Below are positions 57,701 through 64,000 of a DNA stretch of 64,000 nucleotides, in pieces (positions within the stretch are counted from its first letter, which is position 1; the number at the start of each line of letters is the position of its first letter). Source of the DNA: Darksidea phi. Its lineage: Eukaryota > Ascomycota > Dothideomycetes > Pleosporales > Lentitheciaceae. A program made the position numbers and the translations under genes. The notes below the pieces were generated by a model that ran no database searches, had not been told where the DNA came from, and saw nothing but the letters and a program-made list of their open reading frames with translations. The stretch spans positions 62,001 to 126,000 of the forward strand of contig JASJFT010000131.1 of NCBI GenBank assembly GCA_030770425.1. The letters run 5' to 3'.

Positions 57701-59080
57701 GTACTACCGTATAGGGATAATATACTAGTTAGAAACTTACTAATATATAAGAAGTATAAGTAGTAGTAGTAGACTATTAAGAATCTTTAGGACGTTTATA
57801 TCTACTTTAACTAAGTAAAGACCTAGTATAATTAGTACGGTATTAGCTATAGCTTAAGATTACTAGATAAGTAGCTTAAGTATATATACGTCCTTAATCT
57901 AAAGTAGTTTAATTTAGATATTTAGAAGGTAGTATTAAAAGCTAATTAATATAGTATAGAGCTTATATCTAAGGTAAACTAATAGAATTATATAGTAGAG
58001 TACTACTACTAAGATATAAAGAAGATATTTCTAGTAAATAGATATATTAGCCCGCTCTACTTTATTATAGGGAATAAGATATAGTTTAAGAGAATAATAG
58101 ATCTACTCTACTTTCTCTTTCTCTAGGACGAGGAAGAGTAGCTAGACTAGAGAAATAAGCTATATTATATAGTCTTATAGAAGAGTTATAAGCTAATTAG
58201 ACGGTAGCTTAACTTCTAAAGAATAGACTAGTAGCTTAATAAATTTCTATATCTTATCTATCTAACGTACTAGATTTTACCCTATCCTTCTAATACTATA
58301 TTAATTATAGTAATTAAGATAAGTCGCGTATAAGACCTAAAATAAAGAATAATATAGTTTTTAGCCGTATATATCTATTTAGATAAGATAGAGCTTCTAT
58401 TTTAGTCGATATCTTATACCCTCTACTAGATTCTCTAGTAGGCGTAGTAGTAGATAGCGAGAGAGGGTAGTTACGGAGAATAGCTACTATAAGATATATC
58501 TTAGCTTATATCTATATATAGGGAGTAGGGTATACTTATCTATAATATTAATAAGGAAAAAGAGTACTAGGTCGTAGAAAGGAAAAGTATTAGGTTTAAG
58601 AATTTCTAGCTAGTATAGAAGTAGGGGTAGCTACTAAAACTAAAAATACTCGATTAGATCTAAAATAAGAGTCTTAACGAGTTAGATAAATTAATAGTAG
58701 AGTTTATATATAACTAAAGTAGAGAGAATAGAAATAGTAGTAATAAGGAGGTAATAGGGGATAATTATAGTAAGGAGGTTAGTAGAAATAGATATACTCT
58801 TCTAAGAAGGAGTATAAGAGAAATATTTATAGGTAATAATTATAGAAATAAGATTAGTAGAAATAAGTATACTTCTCTAAGAAGAAGTATAAGAGAAGTA
58901 TTTATAGATAGGGTAAAAGCTAATAAAGATCGAAATAATAGATATAATAAGTCTATAAGTAGGCCTATAATAGATAGTAATAGTAGTCTTTTTATACTAT
59001 CTACTAGGGAGTAGTAAGAATACTAGAAAGGAGGTACTTATAAGTCTTATAGATAAGTATAAAATAAGATAAAAAGAAGA
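54782..59080 (+). pseudogene. RIP-degraded long reading frame (~1,400 codons), unknown large protein
   Basis: A single plus-strand frame (for example ISSYNSPKKVDRRSRKYTN near 54850) can be followed to about 59080 with no indel needed. In a 90-codon sample at 55862-56130 it has 2 stops, against about 9 and 19 in the other two frames, so it is the former coding frame. It is interrupted only by TAA/TAG, as expected of Gln and Trp codons after RIP. Readable stretches include LLLDVLSNSKLIELVDLRSI, DGLIYF, LFDTSKTYIFNNELL and a basic Asn/Arg/Ser-rich C-terminus. I could not recognise helicase, reverse transcriptase or transposase motifs with confidence. The size and position suggest a subtelomeric repeat gene or large element protein. 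Confidence 0.6.
58761..58910 (+). repeat. 75-bp (25-codon) in-frame tandem duplication
   Basis: Two copies start at 58761 and 58836 (ATAATTATAG). Each encodes RNxYTxLRRSIRExFI in the long plus-strand frame. Exact conservation of the period at 25 codons supports the frame assignment. Confidence 0.75.
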
Positions 59081-59082
59081 AA

Positions 59083-59140
59083 AGAGAAGGGCTTAGAAAA
59101 GAGTATATCTACTCTTTCCTAGACGCTTTACTCTTCTCTC
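59083..59140. repeat. palindrome C of the AAAGAGTAGA family
   Basis: The left arm GAAGGGCTTAGAAAAGAGTA pairs with TACTCTTTCCTAGACGCTT across ATCT-like centre sequence. The right flank is C/T-rich. It lies at the 3' end of the long plus-strand frame. Confidence 0.75.
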
Positions 59141-61011
59141 CTAGTAGGCTACCGTATAGAATATATAGTAATAAGAAGTAGATATACTTATTTAATTAAA
59201 ACTATAGTTTATTCCGATTTATACGATACTATCTTTTATTATTAATAAAAGTAACGCTCTAGTTAATTTAGACTAAAGATATACCTAAGACTACTAAAGA
59301 ACTTAGAATCTTAATAAACGGTACTTCTAGTTCTATAATAAAAGCTCGATAGATAACTATCTTATTATATCCTAGTAGTCTATAGAGAAGAATTCTACGT
59401 AGGATAGAAATCTTACGATTAATATAGACCTTAGGTTATAGAAATAGTATAACGAGGTAGTTCTTAAGCTAGTATATAATATTATTAATATCTCTAATAT
59501 CGTCTAAGCTTATATAACTAGGTAGATTAGTATTAATCTTCTACTCTATAGCCCCTAACCTCTTCTACCTCTTACTCTCCCTATTAGTTCTTCTAATATC
59601 CTCTCTTTTCTTACTCTTCTTCCTATTCGTAACTAGCGTAGTAGCCCCCGAATTCCCCTATTTACTAATAATCTATCTATTTATAAAGTCTATACTTCTC
59701 TTCTCTTTCTTCTCCCTATTCTCTCTATTTTTAAAATTCCCTTTAAGCTTAGCTATTTCGTCTTCGCTACTCTTATCTTCTTAAATAACTAAGAGAACTC
59801 TTTTAATTAAGTCTTCTAATTACTTCTTAGGTCGTCTCTTTAAGGAGGAATTAGAGTTTTTAATAAAATTATAGATTTAGTAAGATTTAAACTTAAGTAG
59901 TAATTTATTAGAGGTATCTATATATTTATAGACGATTTAGTAGACGTCCTTATCTAAACCCTACTAGAGGGATAGCCGTCTATAGAACGTACTTATAGAG
60001 CTAGATATTAAACGATTAGTAGAAGAGGGTAGTACTAAATATATAGGGTCTAGAATATCTTCCTCTTCTAGTAGACTATTATATAGAATATATAGTACTA
60101 AGAAGTAGATACTCTTATCTAATTAAGACTATAATTTATTCCGATTTATATAATACTATCTTTTATTATTAATAAAAGTAATACTCTAGTTAATTTAGAC
60201 TAAAAATATACTAGTCCTCTAAAAGATAGACGAGATAAGAGTAAGTATATAATATTTAATTTACTCTACCTATTTCTAGTATAACTTATAATTATAGGTA
60301 AGAGAAGAAGAAATACTACTAACTAATATAATATAAGGATTTAGGATTAAAAAGAAACTCTATAATATAATAATCTTATACTAAGTAGACGGAGTACTAA
60401 AGGATAGAGAGAAGAAAAGTTAGAAAAGAGTAGATTAAGGGCGTATAGACTATATCTATAGCCGTTACTAAGACTATACTAACGACTATTACTAAAACCC
60501 CTAGATAGAGCGTCTATAATAATAGATAAAATAACTTAAATAATAATTTTTAGACCTCTTTACTATACTACCTACTCTACTAGCCCTATCTTAAGACCTA
60601 CTACTCTATAGCTATTATAGATATAATTTAAATATATTTAAATATATTAAAATAACTAGATAATAAGTATTTAGTAAGAGGGTAAAGGCTCGAAATCTCT
60701 ATATATAACGTCTAAAAATAGTAGCTTACTAACTTTACCTATAATACTAATTTAACCTAGCTTATAGTTAAAACTAAATATAAACCTAAAATCTACTCTT
60801 TTCTAAGACCCCCCTTCTTCGTCTACTCCCTTTAGGGTAGTTTAGACTTCTAGAGACTAAATTAAAAACTTAGATAGAATTTTTTATTATAAACTAAAAA
60901 TCGGTCTATAAAAGGTATATATAGACTATATATTAGATTAATATATAAGTCTACCTATTTTTATAATAGATAAACGAATTTAATAGCTTCTACTTCGAAA
61001 TACCTTACTAT
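59141..61011. other. RIP-degraded stretch with possible short frames
   Basis: Plus-strand segments near 59850-60070 read smoothly (NLLEVSIYL, then LIELDIKRLVEEGSTKY) but no long frame is certain. The segments 59155-59260 and 60070-60205 are near-duplicates of each other (shared TAGAATATATAGTA, TATTCCGATTTATA and TATTAATAAAAGTAA), that is, a dispersed direct repeat about 910 bases apart. Confidence 0.45.
60405..60822. repeat. palindrome D: arms of the AAAGAGTAGA family separated by ~350 bp
   Basis: The left arm GTTAGAAAAGAGTAGATT (about 60420-60437) and right arm AATCTACTCTTTTCTAAG (about 60790-60808) are inverted and enclose about 350 bases of RIP-degraded sequence. The right flank CCCCCCTTCTTC is as in the other members. 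The layout resembles a small element with terminal inverted repeats, or two half-palindromes separated by an insertion. Confidence 0.6.
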
Positions 61012-61070
61012 AGGGGGGGAGGAACTTAGGAAAAAGTAGATCTACTCTTTTTTAACTTCTTCCTCCTATT
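61012..61070. repeat. palindrome E of the AAAGAGTAGA family
   Basis: GGAGGAACTTAGGAAAAAGTAGA is followed directly by TCTACTCTTTTTTAACTTC, with a TCC-rich right flank. This is a nearly perfect palindrome. Confidence 0.75.
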
Positions 61071-61135
61071 TCTTTACTTACTTATCTCCCCTTATTAGAG
61101 TTTAACTCTTTCTTAATTCTCCTCTTCTTCGGCTA

Positions 61136-63285
61136 TACTAGTTTCGGACCCTATTATAAAATATACTCTTTCTTAGACTTATATACTAACTATTCTAAGT
61201 CGATTATAGTCTCTATAATAGATTACTATTATATATTAGACTACTAATCTTCTTCTTTTATAACTATACCTCTACCTCCCTCGTTCTCTCCTATTAACGA
61301 CTTAATAGATTACGGAACGACTAATTTAGGTATAAATACTAAGACGGGTCCTTTAACTACTAAGGTCGTAATACTAGATAATATTAGGCCGATCTAGATT
61401 AAGCTCCCTCTTAGTAATAATAAGTAAGAGGATAAAGATCGCGTTACTCTAAATAAGTCTAATCTTCTAAGTATAGAGAACTAGACTCTTTTATATATAA
61501 AAGTCTTAGCTCGAAATTCTTTCCTAGATAAGATAGTTACTAAGAATAACTAATAAATATTTAATAAACTTATACTATATTTTAATATCTCCCCGACTAC
61601 CTTAAAGTATATACTTAGTTATTATAAGAAACTTAAGTAGTACTATAATACCTTCTCTTAGACGCGAGCTATATTAGACCGTAAGAAGAGTAATATAGAT
61701 AGTAATAGCTTAAAGTTATAACTATAGCTATAGATAATTATTAAAGCTATTAAGTTTAATTACTAAGTTAATAACCTCTAGTACCGTATAAGTCTAATAG
61801 AAGTTAGTTATTAAGAATACGATTATATCTAACTCTATATCTAGCTATATTCTAATTTATATATACTTCTCTTTATATAGAAGTCGGCTCTATTCTATAA
61901 TAATAGAATTAACCCTAACTTATTCTTAGACCGCGTTAACGCTATAGTAAAATAGAATAATAAATAGCTAATAGTCTAGCTAAAAAAGGGTAATAAGTTA
62001 CGATATATAAAAGTAGATAACTACTAACTAATTAGAGTCCCTAATATTAGGTAGGCCGCGAAAGATATAAGATAATCCTAAAAGGTAGACTAGACTAAAG
62101 AGATTATAGTACGAAGTAGGGCTAGATTAAAAGAGAATAAAAGTATAATTAGTAATAAGATTCCTATTACTAAACTAGAAGACTTAGAAACTATTCTTCC
62201 CGTTACTAAGAAGAAGAAGGGGATAGAGCTAGAACCCTTAACTACTAAAGTAATAGACTAGATTAAGGGTACTACTCTAAGCCGAACTAACTAGATAGTA
62301 GGGATCGATATATATTCTATTTAAGCTTAAAAGTAAAAGATCTCTCTTAAATATAAATATTTACTACTAGTCTATACTATAGACCTATATAATCCTAGAG
62401 CTACTTAGTTTAAGAATAGTATTATATATAGATCTTAATATATATAGAATATTCTAAACTTTAAAGTAATTAATTAGTATAATAGTAGTACCGATAGTAT
62501 CTTATTTAATCTTAGTTATTAGGAAGAGTAATAAGCTAAAGTTAAAGAAGCTATCCTACTAGTTAATTCTACTACTAATCCTATTATATTATCTACGAAT
62601 CTAATAAACTACCCTATAATATAAGACTTAGTACCCGGAGATATTATACTAGTAGAGTATAAAGTTACCGTAAATAAGTAGATTATTAACTAAATAAAAG
62701 CCTAATTATAAAAGTAGAGTAGAAGGTCCTCGAAAAAGATATAAATTAAAAGATTTTAAGGTATAGTAGCTCTAGTATTAACTATAGATCTAGAGAAGAT
62801 CTTAGACTACGTTATAATACTCGAAGATAGTTAGAACCTACTCTAATCTATCTTAACTAGTAAGAAATATAAAGGTATAAGCTTACTCCTACTTAATAAT
62901 ATTAATATAGAGGGCCCCGGCGACGACCTATAATTTATTAATCCTAACTAGAAGAACTTTCGAAAGATAGAGAAAAAAGCGAATATATTATTAAATAACC
63001 CTACGTACTAGTCTATAAACTACTAATTATTACTAGACTAGCTTAAGATAAAGCGAAGGACCGACTCTTATCTACTAGAATAAGAAGACGACCTATTATT
63101 ATAGTAGTAAACTACTAGTATAGCTAAGCTATACGAGCGTTAAAAGCTATTTAAGAAGAATAAGAAGTAGTTATAAGAAAGGCTTTTATATAATTAGATT
63201 AGTATTAGTAAAATAAATACTATACTAGCTACCTATATAGCCGTAAGTATCTCCTACCTAAGTAGAAGAGGGGGCCTTAGAAAAG
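61136..63285 (+). pseudogene. RIP-degraded reading frame (~710 codons), unknown protein
   Basis: One plus-strand frame runs without indels from about 61136 (SFGPYYKIYSFLDLY) to about 63285. In a 72-codon sample near 61265 it has 2-3 stops, against about 8 and 13 in the other frames. Readable parts include FLDKIVTKNN, RARLKENKSIISNKIPITKL, TKKKKGIELEPL, DLVPGDIILVEYKVTV and NNINIEGPGDDL. No domain is recognised. The Lys/Asn bias is partly a result of RIP. It is flanked by palindrome E upstream and palindrome F at its 3' end. Confidence 0.55.
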
Positions 63286-63335
63286 AGTAGATTTTTAAAT
63301 AATCTACTCTTTCCTAAAGTCCCTTCTTCTTCTCT
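63263..63335. repeat. palindrome F of the AAAGAGTAGA family
   Basis: The left arm GGGGGCCTTAGAAAAGAGTA continues to AGATT; after TTTAAAT the right arm AATCTACTCTTTCCTAA follows, then the flank CCCTTCTTCTTCTCTTCCCC. This is the longest and best-formed member. It stands at the 3' end of the degraded plus-strand frame. Confidence 0.8.
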
Positions 63336-63954
63336 TCCCCTTACTTCTCGATTTTCTATTCTTTTCTAGCTCCTTCTCTTTTTCTATTAGCTTATAGTCC
63401 GGTATACTAACGTATACTAATACATAAATAAGAGGAAGATTTAAGATTAAAAGCTAAGAAATATTAAAGACTAGAATAGTCTCGCTAAGATACTAGTATC
63501 TAAATCCTTAATATAAGTTATCTAATTCTACCTCCTTTACTAGACTACTACTAATATCTATACTTTCTCTTTTTATCTTATACTATTTATCTATAGAGGT
63601 AGTAAATAGGATTACTAAAATATACTACTTAAAGTTTAATAAATTATCGAAGTACTTATAAACGACTATTCTATATTTTAGAATAATAATAAGCTTATCT
63701 CCTAGTAGGTTATCCTAATAAGTTATAATACTCTTTAGACTAGGAATAGATTCTATATCTTCTATAAGTACCTTCTTAAGAAGGGAAATATTAGCTAAAA
63801 GATAGCTAAAGAGAATAGTTAGGAATATATAGTCGATAAGAATAGGAAACTAATATATCTATTTAATTTTAGTAGTTACTTCTAAGCGGGTATACTTAAT
63901 AAGTACTAATATACGAAGAATTTCTAGATATACTCGTCTTTTACTATTTAGTTC
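63336..63954. other. telomere-adjacent RIP-degraded sequence
   Basis: Same CpA/TpG-depleted composition as the block. No frame or repeat was recognised. Confidence 0.5.
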
Positions 63955-64000
63955 TTAGGGTTAGGGTTAGGGTTAGGGTTAGGGTTAGGGTTAGGGTTAG
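63955..64000 (+). repeat. telomere, (TTAGGG)n
   Basis: About 7.7 perfect TTAGGG units run to the end of the window with the G-rich strand reading toward the end, as expected for a right chromosome end. The preceding base context (GTTC) is not telomere-like, so the transition is sharp. TTAGGG is the usual repeat in filamentous ascomycetes. Confidence 0.98.

Larger units (their letters stand above)
45225..63954. repeat. RIP-saturated subtelomeric block (~18.7 kb)
   Basis: From 45225 to the telomere the dinucleotides CA and TG are almost absent. By eye I found only a handful, for example near 45924, 53528, 54631, 57198 and 63423. TA is extremely frequent and CG persists. This is the signature of repeat-induced point mutation (C to T in CpA on both strands), not CpG deamination. 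The left part (45.2-50.4 kb) is very AT-rich. The right part (50.4-63.9 kb) keeps more G and C and contains reading frames interrupted only by TAA/TAG. TGA cannot occur because TG is gone. No frame in the left part could be followed reliably. Confidence 0.93.

Noticed and set aside
59900..59960. Possible reverse-transcriptase-like motif (FIDDLVDVL) on the plus strand
   Set aside because: The frame carrying it has stops close on both sides, and the overlapping frame reads better as protein. TA-rich RIP sequence yields Asp/Ile/Leu runs by chance.
45225..63954. Using 'all stops are TAA/TAG, never TGA' as proof of former coding frames
   Set aside because: TG is absent throughout the block, so TGA cannot occur in any frame. 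Only the difference in stop counts between frames is informative.

Overview
The window is the right-hand end of a chromosome of a filamentous ascomycete (Pezizomycotina; a Dothideomycete is my inference). It ends in TTAGGG telomere repeats. Genes have short spliceosomal introns (mostly 44-60 bp). The terminal ~18.7 kb carries an extreme RIP signature: CpA and TpG are almost absent, TpA is abundant and CpG is kept. Fungus-specific families are present: a LysM secreted protein, a FunK1 kinase, an F-box/ankyrin protein, a fungal-rhodopsin-type membrane protein, and fungal PKS and diterpene cyclase relics.

Layout. 0-7.4 kb: two small paralogous Cys-rich proteins and a larger protein that share a CGH...CxxC pattern, plus a double F-box/ankyrin gene and a small two-exon gene. 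7.4-9.6 kb: no firm gene. 9.6-23.1 kb: an enzyme-rich stretch that looks like an eroded secondary-metabolite locus. It holds an O-methyltransferase, a secreted PQQ-type beta-propeller, an alpha/beta-hydrolase scrap, an SDR, a broken highly reducing PKS (KS joined to ER-KR-ACP with AT and DH deleted), a divergent broken berberine-bridge oxidase and an intact five-exon zinc dehydrogenase. 23.3-25.6 kb: a housekeeping divergent pair, a PPIL1-type cyclophilin and a TRIP4/Rqt4-type C2HC5 zinc-finger protein. 25.6-36 kb: sparse, with a SEC11-like relic lacking the nucleophilic serine, a LysM protein, a frameshifted F-box-type pseudogene and a deoxyribosyltransferase-like gene. 36-45.2 kb: a FunK1 fragment, a P450 pseudogene, an intact SDR, a rhodopsin-domain gene whose 5' end is lost in an AT-rich islet, a sulfotransferase-like gene and a class II diterpene cyclase relic cut at the edge of the RIP block. 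Together these suggest a dead diterpenoid cluster. 45.2-64.0 kb: RIP-saturated subtelomere with long reading frames that survive except for TAA/TAG stops, tandem minisatellites, and a family of palindromes with pyrimidine-rich flanks.

Genes that look functional are the O-methyltransferase, the PQQ-like protein, the SDRs at 14.2 and 40.2 kb, the zinc dehydrogenase, cyclophilin, TRIP4-like, LysM, deoxyribosyltransferase-like, sulfotransferase-like and F-box/ankyrin genes. Damage increases toward the telomere. I recognised no tRNA, rRNA or CRISPR array. Splice sites were inferred by eye from GT/GC-AG borders and from frame and family continuity.
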